This document shows, piece by piece, positions 26,441-35,055 of a stretch of 64,000 bases of DNA; position 1 is the stretch's first letter; each line of letters opens with the position of its first letter. A program made the translations under genes and the position numbers. The stretch is from Clostridium sp. UBA699 (GTDB lineage: Bacteria; Bacillota; Clostridia; Clostridiales; Clostridiaceae). The notes below the pieces were generated by a model. It did no database searches. It was given only the letters and a program-made list of their open reading frames with translations, and was not told where the DNA came from. The DNA lies in the NCBI GenBank assembly GCA_002298915.1, contig DBML01000032.1, forward strand, positions 62,001 to 126,000. The letters run 5' to 3'.

Positions 26441-27526
26441 TCAGTCGTTCGCAGCTCTTATATAGTAGTTTCCTGTCAGGCATAAAATCCGATTGTCAAG
26501 CTGCAATTCAAATAATAACTCAAATAATTGTTTAATGTCAATATGTGTTATATTTATTATTTCATCTATGTGCATGGGTTTTTCCGACAAAACATCAAAA
26601 ATACGGCTGTGGAGTTCACTTGCAAATGCCCCGGCGCAGTCCACCGGAGCTGCTGAATCGAGGCTAAGGCATGTTCTCAGGTCATCAAGGTCAGTGTATA
26701 TCTGCGCGCCGTCTCTGATGAGCCTGTTGGCACCGCTGCTCATGTTCGAAAATATTGACCCCGGCACCGAGAAAACCGACTTGTTCTGCTCCAAAGCCAG
26801 AGCCGCTGTTATAAGCGCGCCGCTTTTCTCGCCGGCCTCGACGACGATTACAACGTCGGAAAGGCCGCTGATGAGCCTGTTCCTTTTGGGAAAGTTGTAG
26901 GGTGCCGGCCTGGTGCCTGGCAGGAACTCAGTCAGCACGCAGCCTTTCGCGAACATTTCGCTGTAGAGGCTTTGGTTTTCCCTTGGGTAAACAATGTCAA
27001 GTCCGCAGCCAAGCACACCGCAGGTATACCCTCCGTTCGCCAGCGCCGACCTGTGAGCAGCCCCGTCGATACCCCTGGCAAGTCCGCTAACCACTCCGAT
27101 GCCGCTCCTGCAGAGATCCCTGGCAATGGCTGCCGCTGCGCTCCTGCCGTAGGAGGTGCAGTTCCTTGAACCAACGATTGCGGCCGTTTTTCCAAAGCCC
27201 AGCTCTGAAGGGCTTCCCTTGTAGAAAAGCACTGCAGGGCATTCCGCCTGCTGCTTCAGCTTCGCGGGGAAAAGTGGGTCGTTGCAGCAGACAAGCCTGA
27301 TGCCGTTTTTCAGCAATGCGCTGCTGACAGCTTCGATTTCCTTCTCGCCAGGTGAAACGCTGATCTTTGCTTTGACCTTCAGCTCCGACCTGTCCCCGGA
27401 AAGCAGCCATCCGCTGTCTCTGCTGTATTTCCAGACTTCCTCCGTTCCGCCCAGCTTGTTGAGAAGTGCGGCCTTAGTGCTTTCAGATATTTTCAGAAGG
27501 CTGAACCAGACATCTTTTTCAAGCAT
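26441..27526 (-). CDS. dprA: DNA processing protein DprA/Smf
   Basis: Binds incoming single-stranded DNA and loads RecA in transformation. N-terminal SAM-like helices, Rossmann-like domain with AAIVGSRNCTSYGRSAA, SGLARGIDGAAHRSAL, and GCGLDIVYPREN, then a C-terminal winged helix (about 290-361). Length 361. The ATG overlaps the stop of the upstream editing-protein gene by 8 bases. Together with comM nearby, this suggests retained DNA-uptake processing genes, though no uptake apparatus is in this window. Confidence 0.95.
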   Translation of the reverse strand: MLEKDVWFSLLKISESTKAALLNKLGGTEEVWKYSRDSGWLLSGDRSELKVKAKISVSPGEKEIEAVSSALLKNGIRLVCCNDPLFPAKLKQQAECPAVLFYKGSPSELGFGKTAAIVGSRNCTSYGRSAAAAIARDLCRSGIGVVSGLARGIDGAAHRSALANGGYTCGVLGCGLDIVYPRENQSLYSEMFAKGCVLTEFLPGTRPAPYNFPKRNRLISGLSDVVIVVEAGEKSGALITAALALEQNKSVFSVPGSIFSNMSSGANRLIRDGAQIYTDLDDLRTCLSLDSAAPVDCAGAFASELHSRIFDVLSEKPMHIDEIINITHIDIKQLFELLFELQLDNRILCLTGNYYIRAAND

Positions 27527-28706
27527 CGAATCCCATCCTTGTTATTAAATGTGAGGCGAAATTCCTCATGTCGTCAAGGTTTGTGAACGTACCCTGGGCT
27601 CGCTTCGAGTCGCCTCCGCCCTTTCCGCAGAATCCCTTTATGTTCTCCTTGAACAGCTTCCCGCAGTGTATTTCGGAATTGCCGTTGTGGCACAGGAGCA
27701 TCTTCTTATCAGGCAGAGAAAGCCCAAGGAACACCCTGCCGCTTTCCGCTATCTCCTCTCCTAGCATCTGAACGTCTTCGAAGCTTCTGTCCTCGTATTC
27801 AGCGCATATAAGCTCCGAGCTGCTCGATGAAAGAATTGCTTCAGCTTCCTGTGAAGCTGCCTTCTTTCTGAAAGCGGTGAGGCTTTTGCCAAGCTCGGCA
27901 ATCTTTTCGGCCATCGACTCATACTTTTCCTGGAGCTTTGCCTCCTGGACAGACGTTAGCTTGACGAGCTCGGACAGCGTTTTCTGCTTGCTGTCGTAGT
28001 CAGCCAAAGCCCTCAGTCCGCACCTGAAGTAGACCCTTGTCATACCCTTGTACTTTTCAAGTTTGCTTATCTTTATTATGCCTGTCTCGCCGGAACTTCT
28101 CAGATGGACGCCGCAGCAGGCGCACATGTCTATGCCTTTGATTTCCACTATCCTGATGCTTTCATCCTCAACCTTTATCTTCGTCCTGAGCGGCAGCTCC
28201 TCCGCAGTTTTCCTGTCAGTCAGATAAGCGGCAACAGGTTCGTTCCGATATACGTACCCGTTGGCGGCGAGCTCGACGGAGCGCGCCATCTCCTCTGTTA
28301 CATCAGGTATGTTTATGTCAATGGTGCAGTAATCGTCTCCTATGTGGAAACCCTTGTTGACACCTCCAAGTTCTTTCAGAAAAGCTGCTGAAAGCAGGTG
28401 TTCCCCGGTGTGCTGCTGCATGAGGTCGAACCTCCTTGAAAAATCGACCCTGCATTCCACGGCATCTGCCTCAGGTGCTTCCTCTACCTGGTTGTATACT
28501 CTTCCGTCCCTCTCAAATACATCCAGAACCTTCCGGCCTCCGATCCACCCCAGATCGCAGGGCTGTCCTCCGCCGACAGGGTAGAAGGGCGAATTGTCGA
28601 GAACCACGAGAACTTTTCCGTCCCTCATGACAACCTCCTCAACCCTGCTGGTGCATTCCTTTTTATACTGGTCTTCGTAATAAAGCCTTCTATCCAATAT
28701 TTCCAT
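27519..28706 (-). CDS. Alanyl-tRNA editing protein, AlaX-like with DHHA1 domain
   Basis: A free-standing relative of the AlaRS editing region that hydrolyses mischarged Ser- or Gly-tRNA(Ala). N-terminal AlaRS-type barrel (DNSPFYPVGGGQPCD), then the metal site: HTGEHLLSAAF around residue 98-102 and CACCGVHL near 196, and C-terminal DHHA1 domain with GGGDSKRAQG (about 366-375). A helical segment (about 235-290) links them. Length 395 fits the AlaX-L class. It overlaps dprA by 8 bases and comM by 17, so the three genes are tightly coupled. Confidence 0.92.
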   Translation of the reverse strand: MEILDRRLYYEDQYKKECTSRVEEVVMRDGKVLVVLDNSPFYPVGGGQPCDLGWIGGRKVLDVFERDGRVYNQVEEAPEADAVECRVDFSRRFDLMQQHTGEHLLSAAFLKELGGVNKGFHIGDDYCTIDINIPDVTEEMARSVELAANGYVYRNEPVAAYLTDRKTAEELPLRTKIKVEDESIRIVEIKGIDMCACCGVHLRSSGETGIIKISKLEKYKGMTRVYFRCGLRALADYDSKQKTLSELVKLTSVQEAKLQEKYESMAEKIAELGKSLTAFRKKAASQEAEAILSSSSSELICAEYEDRSFEDVQMLGEEIAESGRVFLGLSLPDKKMLLCHNGNSEIHCGKLFKENIKGFCGKGGGDSKRAQGTFTNLDDMRNFASHLITRMGFDA

Positions 28707-30213
28707 CCCCCTGTAGTTTATACTGAAGCGCCTCGATTATATCAGCGGTATCTATGCTTTCCCTGCATCCAAGGTCGGAGATGGTCCTGGCCACCTTCAG
28801 GATCCTTGAATATGAGCGGGTGCTTAGGCGATATCTCTCGTATACCACCTCAAGCAGCTTCACTGCCTCGCCGTTCAGAATGCAGTGCTCCTTTATCATT
28901 CTTGAGTTCATCTGGGAATTGAGCAATATACCGCTTCCCTCGAAACGCCTCCTCTGTATTTCCCTTGCCGCCTCAACCCTTGCCTTTATGGCAATTGAAG
29001 GTTCCGGCTTCTCGCTGCGCTTTATCTCATTATACGGCACAGAATTGACGTATGCAAACATGTCTATCCTGTCGATCAGCGGACTTGAAAGCCTTGAAAG
29101 ATACTGCCCCATCTCGAATTCAGTACAGGTGCACTCCCTGCCGCTTCCGTGATACCCGCAGGGGCAGGGGTTCATGGCTCCTACAAGCATTATGCTGGCT
29201 GGATACACGACGGTGCCTGTCGACCTTGAGATGGATATCTTCCTGTCTTCCAGGGGCTGCCTCAGTATGTCGAGTATCCTCTTCCTGAACTCCAGTATCT
29301 CGTCGAGGAAAAGAACGCCGTGGTGAGCGAGGGAAACCTCACCGGGCAGCAGGCTGCCCCCTCCCCCTATAAGGGACACAGCTGTGGAGGTGTGGTGGGG
29401 CGCCCTGAAAGGCCTAACCGTGATAAGCCCGGGACCGTCGGACTTTCCGGAAACGCTGTAGATCCTTGTGACATCAAGCGATTCCCTGTACGTAAGCGCA
29501 GGGAGTATGGCCGGTATCCTTTCGGCCAGCATTGTCTTGCCCGAGCCAGGGGGGCCGGATAGGAGCAGGTTATGCCCTCCCGCGGCAGCCACCTCTATAG
29601 CCCGTTTTGCGCTCTCGTGCCCCATGACGTCCTCATAGTCGGGAAGCTGCCGTGCTAGCTGAAAGGTTTCCGACTGAGCGTCCCTTTCAAAGGGCAGCAC
29701 GTCCCTGTTCCTGATGAAAGCCGCAGCCTCCTTCAGGCTTTTGAACGCATACACACGGCTCCCTTTCACGAAAGAACACTCCATTGCGTTCGCCTCGGGG
29801 ACGACGAAGTTTACTATGCCGTTGTTCATCCCTTCCATTATAATAGGAAGGCCTCCGTTGATCCTGTTCAGGGTTCCGGACAGCGAAAGCTCTCCTATGA
29901 ATATGTGCCTGCTGCAGAGCCCCAGCCTGATCTGTCCCGATGCGGCCAGTATGCCTACAGCGATGGGAAGGTCGAAATGCGTGCCGGCCTTCCTGAGGTC
30001 TGCGGGGGCAAGGTTCACTACTATCCTGCACACCGGGAACTCATAGCCCGAATTGACTATCGCTGACCTTACCCGCTCCTTTGCCTCCTTGACCGACGTG
30101 TCTGCCAGACCCACTATGTTGAAGTTCGGCAGGCCCCTCACAAGGTCCACCTCAACGTCAATAAGCCTTCCTTCAATACCCCTGAAGGATGCGGAAATTA
30201 TCTTTACTGCCAT
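28690..30213 (-). CDS. comM: YifB/ComM-family Mg-chelatase-like AAA ATPase
   Basis: The 507-residue protein has an N-terminal Lon-protease-like S5 fold (GIEGRLIDVEVDL, LPNFNIVGLADTSVKEAKER), a central AAA domain with Walker A SGPPGSGKTMLAERIPAILP, Walker B VLFLDEI, a CxC-rich zinc segment (CPCGYHGSGREC) and a C-terminal Mg-chelatase helical domain. ComM acts as a branch-migration helicase in transformation in Gram-negatives; the Firmicute role is less clear. ATG at 30213 follows GAGGTGG; an upstream in-frame Met lacks this support. Confidence 0.93.
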   Translation of the reverse strand: MAVKIISASFRGIEGRLIDVEVDLVRGLPNFNIVGLADTSVKEAKERVRSAIVNSGYEFPVCRIVVNLAPADLRKAGTHFDLPIAVGILAASGQIRLGLCSRHIFIGELSLSGTLNRINGGLPIIMEGMNNGIVNFVVPEANAMECSFVKGSRVYAFKSLKEAAAFIRNRDVLPFERDAQSETFQLARQLPDYEDVMGHESAKRAIEVAAAGGHNLLLSGPPGSGKTMLAERIPAILPALTYRESLDVTRIYSVSGKSDGPGLITVRPFRAPHHTSTAVSLIGGGGSLLPGEVSLAHHGVLFLDEILEFRKRILDILRQPLEDRKISISRSTGTVVYPASIMLVGAMNPCPCGYHGSGRECTCTEFEMGQYLSRLSSPLIDRIDMFAYVNSVPYNEIKRSEKPEPSIAIKARVEAAREIQRRRFEGSGILLNSQMNSRMIKEHCILNGEAVKLLEVVYERYRLSTRSYSRILKVARTISDLGCRESIDTADIIEALQYKLQGDGNIG

Positions 30214-30260
30214 AAAAACCACCTCATAAGAATAATTGACAGTTTTCTGGTTATTATTCA

Positions 30261-30289
30261 TTTACAAAGCAATTTCTTGTTGATAAAAT
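30261..30289 (+). promoter_or_regulatory. Promoter for yraN
   Basis: TTTACA, 17-base spacer ending TGA, TAAAAT (extended -10) on the plus strand, about 48 bases before the yraN start. Confidence 0.8.
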
Positions 30290-30336
30290 GATATGAAGAA
30301 CAAATATTCTGTCTATTTGACGAAAGGGGTTATTCT

Positions 30337-30705
30337 ATGGGTAGCAACAGCAAGGAAATAGGCGCTCTGGGCGAAGAAATATCGGAAGCTTTTTTGGTCG
30401 AATCAGGATATACAATCCTGGACAGGAATTTCAGATGCAAGACAGGTGAAATTGACCTTATAGCCAGAGACGGCGACCATATCTGCTTCATCGAGGTCAA
30501 GACCAGGTGCGGAGACCTGTTCGGGAGCCCCTGCGAGGCGGTGAACTTTTCAAAGCAGCAGAAGATTTCAAGAACAGCGCAGATGTACATCCTCAGGAAA
30601 AAGCTGTTCAGGCACTGCTTCAGGTTCGACGTGATCGAGGTGATCCTGAACAGGCAGAACGGCAGCAGCTCCATCAAGCTTATAAAGAATGCTTTCGATG
30701 CATAG
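30337..30705 (+). CDS. yraN: YraN family (UPF0102) endonuclease-like protein
   Basis: A 122-residue restriction-endonuclease-like fold with the core GEIDLIARDGDHICFIEVKTR type pattern (acidic D, then E-x-K), which would form a metal-dependent nuclease site. Function in cells is not settled. ATG preceded by AAAGGGG. It is one of only four plus-strand genes, transcribed alone between comM and rnhB and sharing a two-way terminator with rnhB. In many Clostridia yraN sits with rnhB and comM, but on the same strand. Confidence 0.92.
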   Translation: MGSNSKEIGALGEEISEAFLVESGYTILDRNFRCKTGEIDLIARDGDHICFIEVKTRCGDLFGSPCEAVNFSKQQKISRTAQMYILRKKLFRHCFRFDVIEVILNRQNGSSSIKLIKNAFDA

Positions 30706-30710
30706 AAAAA

Positions 30711-30731
30711 AAAGACCTTGTTAAGGTCTTT
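30711..30731. terminator. Bidirectional terminator between yraN and rnhB
   Basis: AAAGACCTT/AAGGTCTTT, 9-bp perfect stem, loop of 3, with A run on the left and T run on the right, so it works for both convergent genes. Confidence 0.9.
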
Positions 30732-31574
30732 TTAATCGCCTAAAATATTTGTCAGGAAACTCATCCTATGTATTTCCGTAGGCCCGTGCTCCCTTATCGC
30801 CTCTATGTGCTCCTTCGAGCCGTAGCCTGAATTTGTTTCAAAGCCGTATTCTGGGTAGCGTTCACCATACTCCTTCATGAGCCCGTCCCTGTAAACCTTT
30901 GCCAGGATCGATGCGCAGGCTATGCTGGCGCTTTTGGAATCTCCCTTGACGGCGAACTCGTTCCTTATGCTGATGCCTTTGACGGGATATCCGTCGGACA
31001 GGACCAGCCGAGGCCTTAGGGTGAGGTTTTCAGCGGCTTTTTTGAGCACCTCGTTGTTGCACCAGGATATGCCCTTAGTGTCGATTTCCTGATTTGAGCA
31101 TTGGTGTATGCAGAAGCACAAAGCCCTGCTCCTTATTATACCTGCCAGCTCTTCCCTGAGGTGCGGAGCAAGCTTTTTCGAATCGTTTATCCCGAGTATG
31201 ATATCCCTTGCTTCAAGGGATTTCCTGTCAAGGATGACGGACGCCGCAACTATTGGACCCGCAAGCGGACCCCTGCCAACCTCGTCGACGCCTGCAACAA
31301 TGCCGCTTTCCCCGAAGGAGCCGTCGAAATCGTATAGCTTTATAACCCTGCTCACCTCAGCCTCATGCCCGCAGAGGTGCTTTGACAGGCTTGCCGCAGC
31401 CGCAGCGACCGCGCTCCTTCCGTCAGCCTCCATGGCCGCGGAGAGCTCCTGCAGCTCTGCTTTGTACTCGCCGCAGTAGTCCGACTTTATGACATCAATG
31501 AACTCCTTTATCTCCTTCACTCTAAGCCTTTCAAGGCATTCCAGGCCTGCTAATGCAGACCGGACCCTACTCAT
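30732..31574 (-). CDS. rnhB: Ribonuclease HII
   Basis: Removes RNA from RNA-DNA hybrids and misincorporated ribonucleotides. The catalytic domain starts about residue 92 with AGVDEVGRGPLAGPIVAA (acidic Asp-Glu pair), followed by the NDSKKL and DGYPVKG segments and GDSKSASIACASILAKV. The N-terminal 90 residues are the helical substrate-binding extension usual in Firmicutes. ATG at 31574 overlaps the rbgA stop by 8 bases; a TTG ten codons upstream is less likely. Confidence 0.95.
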   Translation of the reverse strand: MSRVRSALAGLECLERLRVKEIKEFIDVIKSDYCGEYKAELQELSAAMEADGRSAVAAAAASLSKHLCGHEAEVSRVIKLYDFDGSFGESGIVAGVDEVGRGPLAGPIVAASVILDRKSLEARDIILGINDSKKLAPHLREELAGIIRSRALCFCIHQCSNQEIDTKGISWCNNEVLKKAAENLTLRPRLVLSDGYPVKGISIRNEFAVKGDSKSASIACASILAKVYRDGLMKEYGERYPEYGFETNSGYGSKEHIEAIREHGPTEIHRMSFLTNILGD

Positions 31575-32433
31575 CTTTGGCCGGGCTGTCGTCGGGCCTT
31601 TCAAGGGAGATCATCCCAAGCCTGCCGCCCCTCAGCTCGTCGAGCAGCAGTACCGCTATCCTGTTGTAGTCGATCCTTCCGCCGGACATCACAGCGCCTC
31701 TTTTCCTGCCGATCATCTCGAGGTTCTCTACAGGATCCTCGCTCAGGCTGCTCAGCTTATAACGCTCCATAAGCCTTTCTGGATAGTTTTTCGCCAGCAC
31801 CTCGACGAGCTTGACTGAAAGCTCCTCTATATCCATGATCTCGTCCTTTATGGCGCCTGTGAAAGCCAGGTTGAACTGTGTCTCGTCGCTCTCGAGCTTT
31901 GGCCAGAGTATGCCTGGGGTGTCCATGAGCTCTATGCCCAGCTTGGTTTTGATCCACTGCCTGCTCCTTGTAACGCCAGGCTTGTCGCCCGTCTTCGCGA
32001 TCGTGCTCTTTGCCATCTTGTTAATGAACGATGACTTACCCACGTTAGGTATTCCGATGACCATCACCCTGTCGACGATGCTCACAATTCCCTTGGCGTT
32101 CTTTCTCGCATGCTTCTCTGCCAGCAGCTCGTTGAGCATAGGCCTGATGTTCTTAAGACCTGCTCCAGTTATGCTGTTGCAGGGGATTACTTTGACGTTT
32201 GATTCTGTAAGGTGCTTGATCCACATGTCTGTAACCCTGCCCTCGGCCAGATCGGCTTTGTTCAGAAGTATGATCCTCGGCTTTGAGCCGCACAGCTCAT
32301 CTACTTCAGGATTGGCACTTGACCTTGGTATTCTCGCATCCCTTATTTCTATCACTGCGTCGACAAGCTTCAGGTTTTCCTTTATCTCCCTTCTTGTCTT
32401 CGCCATATGTCCCGGGAACCAATTTATAGCCAT
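31567..32433 (-). CDS. rbgA: Ribosome biogenesis GTPase RbgA/YlqF
   Basis: Circularly permuted GTPase needed for late 50S assembly (L16 incorporation). N-terminal AINWFPGHMAKTRREI, then G4 (LLNKADL), G1 (GIPNVGKSSFINKM) and G3 (DTPGILWP) in permuted order, followed by the C-terminal RNA-binding ANTAR-like domain. The 288-residue form begins at ATG 32433 and matches Bacillus RbgA. Located in rplS-lepB-rbgA-rnhB as in Bacillus. Confidence 0.96.
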   Translation of the reverse strand: MAINWFPGHMAKTRREIKENLKLVDAVIEIRDARIPRSSANPEVDELCGSKPRIILLNKADLAEGRVTDMWIKHLTESNVKVIPCNSITGAGLKNIRPMLNELLAEKHARKNAKGIVSIVDRVMVIGIPNVGKSSFINKMAKSTIAKTGDKPGVTRSRQWIKTKLGIELMDTPGILWPKLESDETQFNLAFTGAIKDEIMDIEELSVKLVEVLAKNYPERLMERYKLSSLSEDPVENLEMIGRKRGAVMSGGRIDYNRIAVLLLDELRGGRLGMISLERPDDSPAKDE

Positions 32434-32457
32434 GAATATCAAATTCCTTTCGAATTA

Positions 32458-32982
32458 TTAGTTAACTGCTGCGGCCAGCACCTTGAAGCTGCTGAAAGGG
32501 TATATCCTCAGCACAGCCCTGCCTACCACCAGCGACAGGCTGACAAACCCTACATCCGGGTACCTGCTGTCCCTGCTGTTGTTTCGGTTGTCCCCCATGA
32601 CGAAAATCGTTCCCTGCGGGACGGTTACCTTGGAGAAATCGAACATTGTATCTTCCAGCAGGTAGTTTTCAGCCTTTGCTTTTCCGTTGATGTACAGTGT
32701 GTTGTTCTTCACCTCGACAGTGTCGCCGCCTGTAGCCACAACCCTTTTGATGAATTTTTCCTCGGTATTCGAAGGGTATTTTATTACTACAATGTCACCA
32801 GGCTCAGGCTGCCTGAAATGGTAGGTAACCTTCTCTACGATCAGCCTGTCGTTGTTGTCCAGCGTAGGATTCATTGAGTAACCGTCAACCCTGACGGTTT
32901 CGAAAACAAATGTTATGATCAGAAGCGCCGCAATAACAGCGATGACCACTGATTTCAGGAGTTCAACAAATTGTTTAACCAT
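32458..32982 (-). CDS. lepB: Type I signal peptidase
   Basis: Removes signal peptides outside the membrane. One N-terminal membrane segment (about residues 9-28), then the catalytic Ser36 in GYSMNPTL and general base Lys79 in FIKRVVATGGD, and the GDNRNNSRDSR box. At 174 residues it is the short Gram-positive SipS type. ATG at 32982 is 8 bases from AAAGGAG. Confidence 0.96.
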   Translation of the reverse strand: MVKQFVELLKSVVIAVIAALLIITFVFETVRVDGYSMNPTLDNNDRLIVEKVTYHFRQPEPGDIVVIKYPSNTEEKFIKRVVATGGDTVEVKNNTLYINGKAKAENYLLEDTMFDFSKVTVPQGTIFVMGDNRNNSRDSRYPDVGFVSLSLVVGRAVLRIYPFSSFKVLAAAVN

Positions 32983-33011
32983 ACAAACCACTCCTTTTGA
33001 TTATAAAAAAA

Positions 33012-33027
33012 GGGGCTTATCAGCCCC
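33012..33027 (-). terminator. Terminator after rplS
   Basis: GGGGCT/AGCCCC stem, loop of 4, with seven T following on the minus strand (and A run before), between rplS and lepB. Confidence 0.9.
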
Positions 33028-33033
33028 GTTTTT

Positions 33034-33381
33034 TTATCCCAGTATTTCCTTAACCTTGGCTGCCTTACCAACTCTATCTCTTAAGTAGAACAGCTTAGCT
33101 CTTCTTACCTTACCTCTTCTTACAACATCGATCTTTTCGATTGATGGTGAGTTAACAGGGAAAGTTCTTTCTACTCCTACGTTGTATGCAACTCTTCTTA
33201 CTGTGAAAGTTTCTCTCAAGCCGCCGTTCTGTCTCTTAAGAACGATGCCTTCGAAAACCTGAACTCTTTCTCTTGTACCTTCTTTGATCTTAACGTGAAC
33301 TTTTACAGTGTCACCTACATTGAACGGTGCAAGATCAGTTCTGATCTGTTCTGCTTCTATAGCCTTTATAACGTCTAACAT
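33034..33381 (-). CDS. rplS: 50S ribosomal protein L19
   Basis: 50S protein at the subunit interface (bridge B8). The 115-residue protein has the KVHVKIKEGTRERVQVFEG segment and the conserved basic end of the fold (RRGKVRRAKLFYLRD). Own promoter, leader and terminator make it monocistronic, although it lies next to trmD as in most bacteria. Confidence 0.98.
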   Translation of the reverse strand: MLDVIKAIEAEQIRTDLAPFNVGDTVKVHVKIKEGTRERVQVFEGIVLKRQNGGLRETFTVRRVAYNVGVERTFPVNSPSIEKIDVVRRGKVRRAKLFYLRDRVGKAAKVKEILG

Positions 33382-33455
33382 TGTGCATTCCTCCTCATGT
33401 TTAATTAACGTTCATGCCCGGTTGTGTCCGACAGAGGAACGTTCGTACTAGCACA
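33382..33455 (-). promoter_or_regulatory. Structured rplS leader, resembling the Firmicute L19 leader
   Basis: On the minus strand GAACGTT-type arms (33407-33413 with 33437-33443, 7 bp perfect) enclose a smaller CGG/CCG stem (33419-33430). A conserved L19 leader RNA is known upstream of Firmicute rplS; the match in position and shape is suggestive, not proved. Confidence 0.5.
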
Positions 33456-33461
33456 AAATAC

Positions 33462-33490
33462 ATTGTAGCACAAATCATGTGCCTTTTCAA
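33462..33490 (-). promoter_or_regulatory. Promoter for rplS
   Basis: Minus strand TTGAAA, 17-base spacer ending TGC, TACAAT: strong -35 and extended -10. Confidence 0.88.
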
Positions 33491-33495
33491 CAAAA

Positions 33496-33510
33496 ATTGA
33501 TGAAATCAAT
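33496..33510 (-). terminator. Weak terminator after trmD
   Basis: ATTGAT/ATCAAT (6 bp, loop of 3) followed by TTTTTG on the minus strand, just beyond the trmD stop. The A/T stem is weak. Confidence 0.45.
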
Positions 33511-33513
33511 GGA

Positions 33514-34242
33514 CTAAACACATCCGTCGATTTCCTTGAGCATTTTCATGTCCTCGTCGTTCAGTTCAAGCTTTTCAAAAAGGTCCGGCCTCCTGTCCCT
33601 GGTTATGGCAAGGGATTGCCCCCTGCGCCATTTCCTAACCTTTTCGTGATGTCCCGACATTAGAACCTCTGGCACTGGGTCGCCTTCGAAAACTGCAGGC
33701 CTTGTGTAGTGAGGGTATTCAAGCGCTCCGCTGTAGAAAGACTCCTCCGTGAAGCTTTCCGAGCTGGAGAGGACACCTGGTACAAGCCTTAGTATGCTGT
33801 CCACCACCGGAATGCAGGCCATCTCACCCCCTGTGAGCACAAAATCTCCCAGGGATATTTCCATGTCTATGTGCCTGTAGGCCCTTTCATCGATACCTTC
33901 GTAGTGGCCGCAAATGAACACCAGCTCCTTTTCACAGGACAGCTCCTTGGCCATCTCCTGCGTGAATGTCCTTCCCCTCGGGCCAAGGAAAATGACCTTG
34001 CCGCCGTTTTCCTCCTTCACCCTTCGAATGCAGTCGACGATTGGCTGAGCAGCCATGACCATGCCCGCTCCGCCGCCGTAAGGGTAGTCGTCAACCTTCC
34101 TGTGCTTGTCCTTGGTGTACTCCCTTATATCCCAGGTGTTTATTGCTACTATACCCTTTTCCTTTGCCTTGCCTATGATGCTGTGGTTGAATATGTCGAA
34201 CATCTCGGGGAAGAGAGTGAGTATGTCTACCCTTACATCCAT
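33514..34242 (-). CDS. trmD: tRNA (guanosine(37)-N1)-methyltransferase
   Basis: Methylates G37 next to the anticodon, preventing frameshifts, with SAM bound in a trefoil knot. Motifs: NTWDIREYTKDKHRKVDD, FLGPRGRTFTQEMAKEL, CGHYEGIDERAY and SLGDFVLTGGE. Length 242. Overlaps rimM by 10 bases. Confidence 0.97.
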   Translation of the reverse strand: MDVRVDILTLFPEMFDIFNHSIIGKAKEKGIVAINTWDIREYTKDKHRKVDDYPYGGGAGMVMAAQPIVDCIRRVKEENGGKVIFLGPRGRTFTQEMAKELSCEKELVFICGHYEGIDERAYRHIDMEISLGDFVLTGGEMACIPVVDSILRLVPGVLSSSESFTEESFYSGALEYPHYTRPAVFEGDPVPEVLMSGHHEKVRKWRRGQSLAITRDRRPDLFEKLELNDEDMKMLKEIDGCV

Positions 34243-34721
34243 GTGTCCACCGGCTTTATTACGATCCTTTTGTTCTCGACATCGACCTCGGTGACTATGT
34301 CCCGCAGGGCAGGAATGAGGAGCTCCTTCCCTTCCTTAATCCAGTACACGTCGTTGCTGCCGGTCTTAAGGACGTCGTATACGACGCCGAGGTTGACACC
34401 TTCCGTGTCGTATACAGTACAGCCGATGAGGTCTGCAACGTAATAGGTCCCTTCCTCAAGCGGAACTGCGTCCTCCCTTGCGATCTCGACGTATTTGTCC
34501 TTGTACTTCTGAGCCTGCTCTATGCTGTCTATGCCTTCAAGCTTGAGTATGACTTTGTCGGTCTGCAGCTTGCACCAAACAACCTTTCTTTCGACTCCGT
34601 CAACAAACACCTTTTCGAGCTTCCTGAAGCGCCTTATGTCGTCAGTAAGCGGATATACTTTAATCTCCCCTTTAAGACCGTGGGTGTTTATTATCTGGCC
34701 GACAGTAAGATATTTTTCCAT
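34233..34721 (-). CDS. rimM: Ribosome maturation factor RimM
   Basis: Binds S19 and helps form the 30S head. N-terminal RimM barrel (VGQIINTHGLKGEIKVYPLT) and C-terminal PRC-barrel (YYVADLIGCTVYDTEGVNLG). Length 162. Preceded by a terminator after khpA, so it is probably made at a lower level than S16. Confidence 0.96.
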   Translation of the reverse strand: MEKYLTVGQIINTHGLKGEIKVYPLTDDIRRFRKLEKVFVDGVERKVVWCKLQTDKVILKLEGIDSIEQAQKYKDKYVEIAREDAVPLEEGTYYVADLIGCTVYDTEGVNLGVVYDVLKTGSNDVYWIKEGKELLIPALRDIVTEVDVENKRIVIKPVDTWM

Positions 34722-34761
34722 GCCTCAACTCTCCCTTCCTCAGTAAATTTTGGCTAAGCCT

Positions 34762-34792
34762 AGAAAAAAAGAGCCAGGAAGCACCTGACCCT
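34762..34792 (-). terminator. Intra-operon terminator between khpA and rimM
   Basis: AGGGTCAGG/CCTGGCTCT (9 bp with two G-U pairs, loop of 5), then seven T on the minus strand. The stem begins inside the khpA stop codon. No new promoter is obvious before rimM, so it probably reduces rather than ends transcription. Confidence 0.8.
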
Positions 34793-35019
34793 TAGATAAT
34801 CTCTACAACAACTCTTTTGTTTTCCTTTATAGCTGCTGCTTTGACAACAGTTCGGATTGCTTTTGCTATCCTTCCCTGTTTACCTATTACTTTTCCCATA
34901 TCTTCTGGTGCAACTCTAAGTTCAACTATTATGGACTGCTCTCCATAAACTTCATTAACTTGAACCTTGTCCGGGTTATCAACTAATGATTTAGCGATTA
35001 TTTCAACTAATTCTTTCAT
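34792..35019 (-). CDS. khpA: KH-domain RNA-binding protein KhpA (YlqC)
   Basis: A 75-residue single-KH protein with the GxxG loop in GKVIGKQGRIAKAIR. KhpA forms an RNA-binding complex with KhpB/Jag in Gram-positives and affects cell elongation and small RNAs. Sits in rpsP-khpA-rimM, its conserved position. Confidence 0.94.
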   Translation of the reverse strand: MKELVEIIAKSLVDNPDKVQVNEVYGEQSIIVELRVAPEDMGKVIGKQGRIAKAIRTVVKAAAIKENKRVVVEII

Positions 35020-35055
35020 TTAATGCACCCCCAGTCTATTATTTTGAAAGCTTTC

